Below the pieces are notes generated by a model. That model saw only the letters and a program-made list of their open reading frames with translations. It did not search any database and had not been told where the DNA came from. A DNA stretch of 64,000 bases, taken from NCBI GenBank assembly GCA_022821645.1, contig JAJEDE010000012.1:1-64000 (forward strand), given 5' to 3'. Position numbers and translations under genes: made by a program. Of this stretch, positions 16,069 to 24,619 are shown in pieces. Position 1 is the first letter of the stretch; each line of letters starts with the position of its first letter. This DNA comes from Chloroflexota bacterium. Lineage in GTDB: Bacteria > Chloroflexota > UBA11872.

Positions 16069-19000
16069 CTACCGGAACCTCGGAACGACGACGGCGTTGG
16101 CCGGGAGCAGGTAGCGTCCGCCGCGTTTGAGTTCGCGGGGGACGGTGGCGCGGCCGCCGCGGCGGGCGGAGACCCCGGCGAATACTCGCAGCGGTGTGCC
16201 TTCGGCACTCACGCGCTGCATGACGTGGGCCATGCCGACCTGGCGCTGATTGGTGTCCAGCGCGGCGCTGGTGACGATGCCGACCCAGCCGCCGCGCGTA
16301 TCAACTACCGGGTCGCCCTCGCGGGCGATCGGTACACGCTCGTCGGTGATCGCAAAGCGCACGATCTGGCTGGTGCGGCGCTTCTCGCGCGCGACGAAGC
16401 CGGATCGTCCAATGAAAAACGGCTTGTAGAGCTTCACGAAGCCGCCGAAGCCCGCGTCGCCCGGCGTCAGGTCCAGTTCGCCGCCGAGTTCGTGGCCGTA
16501 GAGCGGCAACCCGGCCTCGGTGCGGGTGGAGTCGCGTGAGCCCAGGCCGGCCGGGCGAACGCCGTCGTCGAAGCCCGCGTCCAGGATCGCGTGCCACAGG
16601 TCGTTGGCGGCGTCGGGATGCACCAGGAGCTCAAAGCCCACACGCTCGCCCGTGTAGCCGGTGTGCGCGACTTCCAGATCGATTCCGGCCAGGGTGAACG
16701 ACCCAACGTCGAACGCCCGCAGGCGTCGGAGCCGCCGCCGAGAATCCTCGTCCGGCGTCAACCGGGCCAATACGTCACGGGAGCGCGGCCCTTGCAGGGC
16801 CAGGTCGAGGCGCCGTTGATCGCCTTCGGCCTCGGTCTTCAGGTCGCGCAGCGTGACCTGAATCGGAGCCTCGGCCCAGGGATCGTCCGGCTCGATCTCG
16901 TACTGTCGTTCGTTGACGCCGTTCAGCCAGACCCAATTCTTCTCGGTGTTGGCCGCGTTGACCACGGCCAGGAACCGCTCGCGCTCCATCCGGTAGATGA
17001 TCAGGTCGTCCAGTGGATGGCCGGTGGGATCCAGCAGGTAGGTGTAGGCGGCGCGGCCGTTGGGCAGCCGCGAGGCGTTGGCCGTGGTTACCAGGTCAAG
17101 GAACTCGCCCGCGTGTTCGCCTTCCACCGAGAACACGCCCATGTGTCCGACGTCGAACAGGCCGGCCACCTTTCGCACGGCCGCGTGCTCCTCGGCGATG
17201 CCTCCGTAGTAGACCGGCATGGACCAGCCGGCGAAGGGCACCATGCGGGCGCCCAGGTCGTTGCTGTGCACATCGTGCAGCGGGGTTTGCCGCAACGGGT
17301 CGCCTTCCCGCCAGAGGCCGCCTAGCAGGGCGCCCCAGACGGGGCCACGCAACTGGACCCGGGCCAGTGGATCGCCGGCGTCGGGCGCCCAATCGAAGGC
17401 CGGGCGGGCGGTGGGTTTCTCGGAAGGCAGCCGGTCGGTTCGCCGCAGGTAGAAGGGGCGACTCAGATCGGGCGCGGGCGCCAGCGGCAGTCGCGTTCGC
17501 GCGATGCCGCGCCTGGCCAACTCCGCTTCGACGGCCGTGGCGTCCGACGCTGGATAGAGCAGCGCGGCCGCGCGGCCGTCGCGAGCGAGCAGCGACGATA
17601 CGCCACAAAGATCAAGCTGGGTCACGCCCGAAACGTCGGTCAGGCGTTCGGCGTCCGCGGCACTAATCGCGGTTCCGGTCATACCCGGGCCGACATGCGC
17701 CGCATCGGCGACGGCAATTGGACCTACGATCTTGCGGCTGGGCTCATCCGGGTCGATCAAGGCGTAGCCGTCCGCAATCTCCTGCAGCCACTCGGCGGCG
17801 CACTCGCCGATGGCGGGGTCGAGCACGGCGAAGAGCCGGCGGTCGCGCGGCGACCGGTCCTCGTCCGGGCGAAGTAACAGAACCGGTTGGACGTCTCCCG
17901 CCGGGTCGGCAATCCCGGCGTGGAGCGCCTCCCCCGGCTCCAGATCGCGCGCCCGCTGGTCGGCGATTTCGTCCGCGAAGGCCAGCACGCGGCGACCTCG
18001 CAGTTCCAGGACGCCCGAAGCTGGCGACTCGGGCGCGACCGGTACGTCTTCGGCACGTCCGCGCGCCGCGAACTCGGATACGTCCGAGCGCAGCTGCAGC
18101 CGCTGGAGAAAGTCGATTCGGCCGCGATAGCGCGGCGACCGGCGCCCCGGATACGTGACGCCCGTCATCGCCTGGAACGCGCGCGCCAGGATGTCGGCCA
18201 GCACGTCCATGTCATTGGCGGTGAAACCGCGCTGGGTCAGCCAGGGCGTACCCAGGCGCACCCCGGTCGGCGCCGCGAATCCCACGTCCCCGGGCAACGA
18301 GTTTCGGTTGGCCACGATGCCGATGCTGTCGAGCATTCGAACCGCCGGCTCGCCGCGCAGGTCGCCGGCGGCGCCGGTGCGCTTCAGGTCAATCACCAGC
18401 AGGTGGGTGTCGGTGCCGCCGTAGGCAAGACCCACGCCGCGCTCCGTCAGTGCCTGGGCCAGGGCTGTGGCGTTCGCTCGGATCTGCCGCTGCGTGGCTC
18501 GGAACTCTGGAGAGTCCGCGACCTTGAAGGCCACGGCCATCGCCCCGATCTTGTTCAGATGAGGACCGCCCTGTTCGCCGGGAAACACGGCCCGGTCAAT
18601 GCGGCGCATCAGAAGCCGCCGGTGCGAGAGGATCACCGCACCGCGCGGCCCAAAGAGCGTCTTGTGTGTCGTGAACGTAACCACGTCGGCCAGGCCCACC
18701 GGTGACGGATACTGGCCCGCCACCACCATGCCGGCCGGATGCGAGATGTCCGCCAGCAAGTACGCGCCTACCTCGTCCGCAATGGCGCGGAAGCGTTCCC
18801 AGTCCGGCGCCCACGGGTACGAGGTATAGCCTGCGACGATGATCCGCGGTTGGTCGCGCCTGGCGATTTCCGCGATCTGGTCGTAATCCAGCTGCCCGTC
18901 CACGTCCGCAATGCTGTAGCTGGATGCCTGGAAGCGACGGCCGCTGCGATTGACCGACGCGCCGTGGCTCAAGTGCCCGCCATGGGCCAGCGCCAGTCCC

Positions 19001-19473
19001 AGGATGGTGTCGTTGGGCTCCAGCAGCGCTTCGTAGACGGCGTTGTTGGCGGCCGCGCCGGAGAGCGCCTGCACGTTGACGTACAGGCCATCGGCCGAGA
19101 CACGCGAATTGGCAAAGAGGGCCGCGCAGCGTCGCTGCGCCAGGGACTCAACCAGGTTGGTGTAGTCGTTCCCGCGGTAATAGCGGCGGTCGCCGTAGCG
19201 CCGGAACCGCGCCAGCTGGGCCTCGGTGTCTGCCAGTCGCTCCGGCAGGTCGCGACGCATCGGGCCCGACGGGTAGCCCTCGGCGTAGATGCTCGTCAGC
19301 GGCGAACCCAGCGCGGCCCGCACCGGGGCCGGCGTCAAGCTCTCCGATGGAATCAGGATCAGCTTGTCGCGCTGCCGGCGATGCTCCTGGGCAATGAGGC
19401 CCGCCACCAGCGGATCGACATCGTCGACATCCTGGTCAAAGACAAGATCGGCGTAAGTTGGATTAGCGGTCAT
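16069..19473 (-). CDS. Fusion of serine hydroxymethyltransferase and glycine-cleavage T protein
   Basis: One uninterrupted frame of 1134 residues. Residues 1 to about 430 are SHMT: YAEGYP, NVQALSGAAANNAVY, LAHGGHLSHGASVN, DISHPAG and the PLP lysine in TTHKTLFGPRG at Lys271. Compared with E. coli SHMT there is an insert of about 30 residues between YAEGYP and the RRYYRGNDY segment. Residues about 440-700 are a middle region I cannot assign. Residues about 730-1134 are GcvT: GARMVPFAGWSMPVYYGGI, VGHMGVFSVEG, the catalytic-Asp region GHPLDDLIIYRM, TGYTGERVGFELLV and a GcvT C-terminal barrel. The pair would interconvert serine, glycine and methylene-THF on one chain. No gcvP, gcvH or lpd gene is in this window. 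Confidence 0.9.
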   Translation of the reverse strand: MTANPTYADLVFDQDVDDVDPLVAGLIAQEHRRQRDKLILIPSESLTPAPVRAALGSPLTSIYAEGYPSGPMRRDLPERLADTEAQLARFRRYGDRRYYRGNDYTNLVESLAQRRCAALFANSRVSADGLYVNVQALSGAAANNAVYEALLEPNDTILGLALAHGGHLSHGASVNRSGRRFQASSYSIADVDGQLDYDQIAEIARRDQPRIIVAGYTSYPWAPDWERFRAIADEVGAYLLADISHPAGMVVAGQYPSPVGLADVVTFTTHKTLFGPRGAVILSHRRLLMRRIDRAVFPGEQGGPHLNKIGAMAVAFKVADSPEFRATQRQIRANATALAQALTERGVGLAYGGTDTHLLVIDLKRTGAAGDLRGEPAVRMLDSIGIVANRNSLPGDVGFAAPTGVRLGTPWLTQRGFTANDMDVLADILARAFQAMTGVTYPGRRSPRYRGRIDFLQRLQLRSDVSEFAARGRAEDVPVAPESPASGVLELRGRRVLAFADEIADQRARDLEPGEALHAGIADPAGDVQPVLLLRPDEDRSPRDRRLFAVLDPAIGECAAEWLQEIADGYALIDPDEPSRKIVGPIAVADAAHVGPGMTGTAISAADAERLTDVSGVTQLDLCGVSSLLARDGRAAALLYPASDATAVEAELARRGIARTRLPLAPAPDLSRPFYLRRTDRLPSEKPTARPAFDWAPDAGDPLARVQLRGPVWGALLGGLWREGDPLRQTPLHDVHSNDLGARMVPFAGWSMPVYYGGIAEEHAAVRKVAGLFDVGHMGVFSVEGEHAGEFLDLVTTANASRLPNGRAAYTYLLDPTGHPLDDLIIYRMERERFLAVVNAANTEKNWVWLNGVNERQYEIEPDDPWAEAPIQVTLRDLKTEAEGDQRRLDLALQGPRSRDVLARLTPDEDSRRRLRRLRAFDVGSFTLAGIDLEVAHTGYTGERVGFELLVHPDAANDLWHAILDAGFDDGVRPAGLGSRDSTRTEAGLPLYGHELGGELDLTPGDAGFGGFVKLYKPFFIGRSGFVAREKRRTSQIVRFAITDERVPIAREGDPVVDTRGGWVGIVTSAALDTNQRQVGMAHVMQRVSAEGTPLRVFAGVSARRGGRATVPRELKRGGRYLLPANAVVVPRFR

Positions 19474-19617
19474 TAGTTCGCCTGGGATCCCAGCCCTTCC
19501 AGCTTAAGGCCACCCTGGGGCGCGAATTGTGACGCGGCGCACCAACAACGCGGTCGACCTGCGGCCGCTTGCGCCTGACGATTCCCGATTCTCGGTGGAC
19601 TTCCTGCGTGCAGGCAG

Positions 19618-20322
19618 CTACCGCTGGACCCGGCGTCCCTCGCGCAACGCCCGCGAGCGGGCCTGTTGCATGGTTTCGCGGACGCGTCCGCCGAAGCGTT
19701 CCTCCAGCCAGGGGTCGCCGCGGACGTGATAGCCGGCGCGTTCCCAGAAGCCCGGTTCCTCGTGGTCCATGAACTCCAGGCCGCGCACCCACTTGGCGCT
19801 CTTCCAGAAGTAAAGGCTGGGCAGCACCAGGCGCAGCGGGCCGCCGTGCTCGTGGGTCAGCGGCGCGCCGTCGTGATCGAATGCGAACAGCACGTCGTCC
19901 TGGTCCAGCTCCGACAGCGCCAGGTTGGCGGTGTAATTCGGATCGGCGTGGACCATCACGAACTGGGCCTCGGGGAGTGGCTTCACCCGGGATAGCACCT
20001 CGCGGATGTGGATTCCCCGCCAGAGGTTGTCGTACTTGCTCCAGTGCGTGACGCAATGGATGTCGGAGGTGATTTCGACCTGGGGAAGCGAGATGAACTC
20101 GTCCCAGGTCCAGCGCACGTCCTCTTCCACAAGGCCGGTGACACGGAAGTCCCACCTGGTCATGTCGTAGGGGCGCGGCTCCATGTAGTGCAGGACCGGC
20201 CACTTGTCGGTCAGGCGTTGGGCGGGCGGCAGGCGCGGCTCGCGCAGTTCAGGCGGGCGCGGCGTGACGTCGGGAACGTCGGCCACCGGCTTGGAGTTAC
20301 CCCGTAGAAATCGGTTGAACAT
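19618..20322 (-). CDS. Sulfite-oxidase-like molybdopterin protein (YuiH type)
   Basis: I chose the start MFNRFLRGNSKPV; a longer frame upstream is not conserved-looking. The product is about 234 residues of the oxidoreductase molybdopterin-binding domain. It contains WDFRVTGLVEEDVRWTWDEF, the molybdenum-ligand Cys in EITSDIHCVTHWSKYDNLW, GGPLRLVLPSLYFWKSAKWV and GFWERAGYH. There is no Tat signal or heme domain, so it is probably a cytoplasmic stand-alone Mo enzyme of the sulfite oxidase family. Its substrate is unknown. It sits alone between convergent-looking neighbours on the same strand. Confidence 0.85.
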   Translation of the reverse strand: MFNRFLRGNSKPVADVPDVTPRPPELREPRLPPAQRLTDKWPVLHYMEPRPYDMTRWDFRVTGLVEEDVRWTWDEFISLPQVEITSDIHCVTHWSKYDNLWRGIHIREVLSRVKPLPEAQFVMVHADPNYTANLALSELDQDDVLFAFDHDGAPLTHEHGGPLRLVLPSLYFWKSAKWVRGLEFMDHEEPGFWERAGYHVRGDPWLEERFGGRVRETMQQARSRALREGRRVQR

Positions 20323-20393
20323 TGGGTTTGATACTTGAAACCTTCTGACTCGACCGTACGCGCGTCTCGGGCTGGGCGCAACCACTGGCGTCG

Positions 20394-21968
20394 CTAGCCG
20401 GCTGCCTCGCTGCCCTTGATGACGGGCGGGTCGACCGCGTCGACGATCATGCGAGCCACGTCGGCGATCGCCGACGCCGTCCGTTCGCGGTTGGGCGTTC
20501 GGTCCACCAGCACGACCACGGTGACCGGGCCCATTGAGGTGTAGACCACGCCGGCGTCGTTGCTGGCGTCGGGATAGTCGCCGGTTTTGTGGGCCACGGG
20601 GTGTTGCCGCAACCAGCGCGGGATTCGGTTCGTCCGGCGCTCCCGCAGCAGCAACTCGCGCATGGCGCGGATGTCAGCCAGCGTCGGCTGCCAGACGCCA
20701 GGTCGCAGTCCGACGATGCGCTCCAGCACATCCGCCATTTCGCGGGCGGTGGTGAACGGCTCATTCACATTGACTGTGGTGACGCGCAGACCCTCGCGGC
20801 GAAGGTCAAAGTCAATGTTCTGGTAGCGCACACGGTCCGCCAGCAGGATGGCGGAGGCGTTGTCGCTGACTGTGATTGCGTGTGTCAGCGCCGTGCCAAC
20901 TTCGATCTGCTGGCCCGGCTCGAGGCTAACCGGTGGGTCGGCGCGTTCCGCGACGGTCTCGTCCATCGTCAGCACTTCGTCAAACGACAGCAGTCCCGCG
21001 GCGCGTTGGCGAAAGGCTTCGCGCAGCAGCAGCGCCTTCCAGACGCTGAGCGTGCGCATCTTGCTGTCGGCATTGACAGCCACCAGCGGACGGTTGGCGC
21101 CGGAGATGGCGGCAAAGACGGCCCAGTCGCCAGGCTCCCGTCGGATGCGAGCGCGAACGGCCGACGTCAAGCGCTCGTGGATCGTCCGCCCCGCGGAGCC
21201 CAGCAACGCATCGATGCTGGAGACCGGCCTGGCGCGGTCAGGGGTAACGAGTCCCAGGTCGACCAACAGCTGTCCCACGGGCCGCGCCCGCACGGCTTCA
21301 CTATCGATGGCGCGCTCCAGCACCCCGCGCTGAAAACGTTGAACGACGGTCTGGCCGAATTGCTGTGGCTTTGACATCGGCAGCCCGAATTGCCGCAGCG
21401 CCTGGGTGCGGTCCCACGTCAGGAAGCGGGCCGGCGCGGGATTGCCGAAGTAGGCGGTCCGAATGGGGTCGTCGGTCAGCCAGGCCAGCCGCGCATCGGC
21501 GTCGGCGCCGGTGTCCAGGGGCATAGGCACTTGGCGCTGGTCGTGCATCCAGCGCGTGTAGCCCGCGGCGTCGAGAAGTTCCAGCAGGTTGGCGGGCGCC
21601 AGGTTCACGTCGAGGAACGGAGATTGGATCGCTCCGTGGCTGAAGGCCTGGATGGCCAGACCCTCTCGCCCGTAGGGGAGGCTGACCGGGTATCCGAGAA
21701 CCTGCGGACCGCCGGCCCTGCGATAGACATCCCACCAGGGCCGTCGCCCATTGAAGACGGGGAAACCCGCGCTCGGTTCGGGGGACGCCTGGCGGAAGTG
21801 ATGGCCGTTCTCGATGGCAAAGTCCAGCGGCAGATCCTCGTCGGACGACCCCGGCCCTATGAATGGCGCGGTGGCCAGCGTTCCGACCACCCATCGTCCA
21901 AACGTCCGTCGTCCCAGCGGCGCTGCAAAGCCGAACGCACGCGGGGCCCGGGCGACGTGGTCAGCCAC
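20394..21968 (-). CDS. Secreted class A beta-lactamase-like serine hydrolase with N-terminal repeat module
   Basis: The 524 residues start with a Tat-like or general export signal (APLGRRTFGRWVVGTLATA). Residues about 65-260 are the same module as in the HELRH protein at 10993-12318 (WWDVYRRAGGPQVLGYPVS, RLAWLTDDPIRTAYFGNP, GLPMSKPQQFGQTVVQRFQR). Residues about 270-510 are beta-lactamase-like with all three motifs: SVWK at Ser308-Lys311, SDN at 368-370 and KTG at 461-463. The omega-loop Glu is not obvious. It may be a penicillin-binding or other peptidase-like hydrolase rather than a true antibiotic-resistance enzyme. It ends 71 bases before the sulfite-oxidase-like gene. Confidence 0.8.
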   Translation of the reverse strand: MADHVARAPRAFGFAAPLGRRTFGRWVVGTLATAPFIGPGSSDEDLPLDFAIENGHHFRQASPEPSAGFPVFNGRRPWWDVYRRAGGPQVLGYPVSLPYGREGLAIQAFSHGAIQSPFLDVNLAPANLLELLDAAGYTRWMHDQRQVPMPLDTGADADARLAWLTDDPIRTAYFGNPAPARFLTWDRTQALRQFGLPMSKPQQFGQTVVQRFQRGVLERAIDSEAVRARPVGQLLVDLGLVTPDRARPVSSIDALLGSAGRTIHERLTSAVRARIRREPGDWAVFAAISGANRPLVAVNADSKMRTLSVWKALLLREAFRQRAAGLLSFDEVLTMDETVAERADPPVSLEPGQQIEVGTALTHAITVSDNASAILLADRVRYQNIDFDLRREGLRVTTVNVNEPFTTAREMADVLERIVGLRPGVWQPTLADIRAMRELLLRERRTNRIPRWLRQHPVAHKTGDYPDASNDAGVVYTSMGPVTVVVLVDRTPNRERTASAIADVARMIVDAVDPPVIKGSEAAG

Positions 21969-21973
21969 GCCGG

Positions 21974-23824
21974 TCAGCCAACGGCTACGGGCACATTGCC
22001 GAAGACTGTCAGCCGCTGTCCCATCCCCGGCGCAGCATCCGCCATGGAGGGACCTTCCGTCCCCTGCGGATCGCCGCGCTGATGAACGAACGTGGTGACC
22101 CGATAGCGTAGAGCGGCCGGGTCGCGTTGCAGCTCCAGCGCGGGTATCAGAAAGACGACGCGCGACCCGTCGACGAATGCCGTGGCTCCGGTGGGCGTCG
22201 CCATGCCGGGATCGACGGCCGTGCGCTTCTGCAGACGCCAGGGCGGCGCGGCGTCGGGTCGGTAAATCAGTTCAAACCACGTATCGGTGTTCTGGTAGAG
22301 GTCGAAGTCGCCGACTTGCGGCCTCCAGTCGTCACTGATGGTGTCGGTGGCCTGTAGCGCGAGGGTGACCTGAAAGCCGAGATTGCTGTCGGCGCGCGGC
22401 GGAGTGTCGGCAAGCTCGATCAGGAACGCCACGAACGTCCCGCCGGGGTTTGACGGAGCCGTGGCTTCCACCGAGAACCAGGCGCTCCGTAGCAGGTCCA
22501 CGTCGGCGCCCGAGAAGTCGGTGGTTCCGCTGGCGATGCGCCGGATGTCGGCGAAGGCGAAACCGTTGACTGGCGAAAGATCATGGATCGAGAAGTAGTC
22601 CGCGACGCGATCGACGTGGAAGAGGGCCTGTTCCTCGGCGGGCACGATGGCCAGGGTGCGGTCCACCGCCCGCGCACCGAGCACAATGGTCCCGTCGGCC
22701 ACCTGGGCGTCGAGTTGCTGGCCTGTCCGATAGCGCCATGTCCCCTCACTTGCGCCTCGAATGAGTACGAGGGGAACGGCCTGCTCGGTACCCGCCCGTA
22801 GATCGAGCCTGCCGATGCGGTCGGGAACGAGCGCGGCGGATCCCCTCGCCCGCGTGAGCCGCAGTTCCGCCGCGCCGTCTCCGCCCAGGTTTACCAGGCG
22901 GCAGCCGGTGCGCTGCATGAGGACGCCGCTGGGAACGTCGATGCTTGACGGACAAATCGTCGCGATGAGGGGAGCGGGCGTCTGGCTGGCGCCGCCTCCC
23001 GCGCGCGGCAACTCCAGTTGATAGTCCTCGATCTCACCCGCCTGCCAGCGCCCGCCGCCATCCCAGGCGTCACCCACAATGCGTTCCCGCGTCAACGCCA
23101 CCCGCATCCAGGCGCCGTCCGGCAACCGGCTGGTGCTGCCGAGCGCGAACGGGAGCGTGCGAACCGAACGGGACGTTCCCGGGGCCAGGGACACCACCAG
23201 GTTTTGTACCGCCCACTCAGGCGTTTCGTCTTCGCCTATGCTCCAGCGGCCATCCAGGTTCATGTCAATCAAGACATTCAGGTAGCGGGGTCCCGGAGGC
23301 GCGCCAGCCGTCAGCGACACGATGACGGCCAGCGTGGCCTGCGCCGGCGCCTGGTCCAGGGTCAGCGTCAACGACACCACGCCGTCATCCCCGTCATCGC
23401 TGTTGACCAGATTGGGCACGCCGTCAGGGTCCGCCCGGTCGTCCGCCCCGGCCTCCGCAGTGACGGTGTCGCCAAGCCGGTCGGCACCCGGCCGCAGGAT
23501 GTGCGCGCCCGGGTTGGGGCTGCTGCGAGTGTCGAGGCGGGTGGGGAAGCGGCCGATGACGCGGGTGCCGCGGTAGCCGGCGGGCGCGCCGTCAGGCGCG
23601 TCGCCAAAGTCGGCGGCCAGCGGCGGGGCAGCGGTAGGGCTGGCCACGGCGGTGACTGCGGCGGTGGGCGCCTGGGTGAGGGCGGTGGCGGCGTCGGCCG
23701 TGGGAGTGACGGCGGGGCCGGTGGGCGCAAGGGCAGGCCCGGACTGCTCGGCGGGTTCACAGCCGAGCAGCGCCAGCGCGGCCAGCAACAGGGCGGCAGC
23801 GCGAAGGCGGGCGGTGGGGCGCAT
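21974..23824 (-). CDS. Lipoprotein with GEVED-like domain
   Basis: From the ATG at 23824 (MRPTARLRAAALLLAALALL) a lipoprotein signal leads to the lipobox LLGC, then a Thr/Ala/Pro-rich linker to about residue 75. ADFGDAPD and, about 190 residues later, GEIEDYQLELP bracket a region resembling the GEVED domain of secreted bacterial proteins, with Asp-rich NSDDGDDG and DMNLDGRWSIGED that could bind calcium. The rest (about 300 residues) is probably beta-rich and unassigned. The total is about 616 residues. A TTG start at 23848 is possible. The stop lies 5 bases from the next gene on the same strand, so it is probably an operon with the beta-lactamase-like gene. Confidence 0.7.
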   Translation of the reverse strand: MRPTARLRAAALLLAALALLGCEPAEQSGPALAPTGPAVTPTADAATALTQAPTAAVTAVASPTAAPPLAADFGDAPDGAPAGYRGTRVIGRFPTRLDTRSSPNPGAHILRPGADRLGDTVTAEAGADDRADPDGVPNLVNSDDGDDGVVSLTLTLDQAPAQATLAVIVSLTAGAPPGPRYLNVLIDMNLDGRWSIGEDETPEWAVQNLVVSLAPGTSRSVRTLPFALGSTSRLPDGAWMRVALTRERIVGDAWDGGGRWQAGEIEDYQLELPRAGGGASQTPAPLIATICPSSIDVPSGVLMQRTGCRLVNLGGDGAAELRLTRARGSAALVPDRIGRLDLRAGTEQAVPLVLIRGASEGTWRYRTGQQLDAQVADGTIVLGARAVDRTLAIVPAEEQALFHVDRVADYFSIHDLSPVNGFAFADIRRIASGTTDFSGADVDLLRSAWFSVEATAPSNPGGTFVAFLIELADTPPRADSNLGFQVTLALQATDTISDDWRPQVGDFDLYQNTDTWFELIYRPDAAPPWRLQKRTAVDPGMATPTGATAFVDGSRVVFLIPALELQRDPAALRYRVTTFVHQRGDPQGTEGPSMADAAPGMGQRLTVFGNVPVAVG

Positions 23825-23903
23825 GGGGCGGGAGCGTGGGGCGTTCAAGTCAGGCTATCCGACCCGGCAGCAACGGGCTGCGGCGGGGCGCCTCGCGCGC
23901 AAT

Positions 23904-23927
23904 AAGAGTTTTTTCCAAAAAACTCTT
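23904..23927. terminator. Perfect inverted repeat with T-run, probable terminator
   Basis: AAGAGTTTTTT and its exact complement AAAAAACTCTT flank a 2-base centre. It works in either direction as a weak hairpin with a T-run. It sits about 80 bases upstream of the lipoprotein start, so it would end transcription from the far side of the G-rich tract, or mark an island edge. Confidence 0.45.
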
Positions 23928-24619
23928 GAGGTGCGTTGGGGGGCGTTTTTGGCGGATTGGGGAGGCGGTGGGGACGTGGGGGGAGCAGCGCGGTGGGGGC
24001 AGGTTAGGAGGCATGGGGAGCCTGGGAGGGTTGGGTGGTCGGGGTGGCTTGGGTGCGCCGGGAGTGCGCATGGGGCTGGGTCCCGGCCGGGGACGCCGGG
24101 AAGACGGGGTGGGGGCTGCTGGGTTGGTGAGGGTGTGAGCGGCGGACAGGGGGTGGGGGCGGGGCAGCGGGGGTTGGTGGGGGTGAAGGGGGAGCTGTCG
24201 CTGGCCAGCGACAGCTTGGGCGGATTTTTTGGGCGGAAGGGAGGGCGGAAGGGGAGAGGGGAGAGGGCAGAGAAGTGAGATCGGAAGGGGATGGGTAGCG
24301 ACGGGGCTCGACGCAAGGCGAGGAGTGAGCGGAGAGCAGTGAGAGGGGGAGCGGGAGGCGGAGGGTGAGGCGGGGGAGGGGCATGGGGGATGGGGTTGCG
24401 GGGCTTACTCAGGTAGTGTACACTCTTGGGAAACGGAAGGCAACTGGGATCAGGTCGGGCGGGCGGCGCGGGGCTCGGGGTGGGGAGCGGTGGCTGGGGG
24501 ATGGCGAGGCGGCGGAGGGGTAGGGCACGGTCTGAAGTTGGTGGGCGGGGTGTTTATCATTCCGGTGCGGCGGGCGGGGCTCCGAGGGCTGGCGGAGCTG
24601 AAAAGCCGCGGAGGGCGGA
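23928..24619. other. G-rich non-coding tract at the edge of the restriction-modification island
   Basis: About 690 bases with a very strong excess of G over C on the plus strand and no credible gene; frames through it have low-complexity Gly/Arg or Pro/Ser products. It contains a G-quadruplex-type run at 24149-24173 (G5, G5, G4, G5 with loops of 1, 1 and 4 bases). It also contains a 24-bp perfect palindrome at 24193-24216 with half-site AGCTGTCGCTGG, followed by TTGGGCGGATTTTTT, which looks like a rho-independent terminator. The last 20 bases hold the ribosome-binding site of the methyltransferase gene. Confidence 0.6.
24193..24230 (+). terminator. Rho-independent-type hairpin
   Basis: A 24-bp perfect palindrome (half-site AGCTGTCGCTGG, 24193-24216) is followed within 8 bases by a run of six T (24225-24230). 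No plus-strand gene ends just upstream, so what it terminates is unclear. It could shield the methyltransferase gene from incoming transcription. Confidence 0.55.

Noticed and set aside
19474..19617. Glycine riboswitch upstream of the GlyA-GcvT fusion
   Set aside because: The short leader lacks the conserved glycine aptamer blocks on the minus strand.
23652..24384. Long open frames on both strands through the G-rich tract
   Set aside because: Their products are low-complexity (Gly/Arg-rich or Pro/Ser-rich) without motifs; open frames are expected in DNA lacking A and T.
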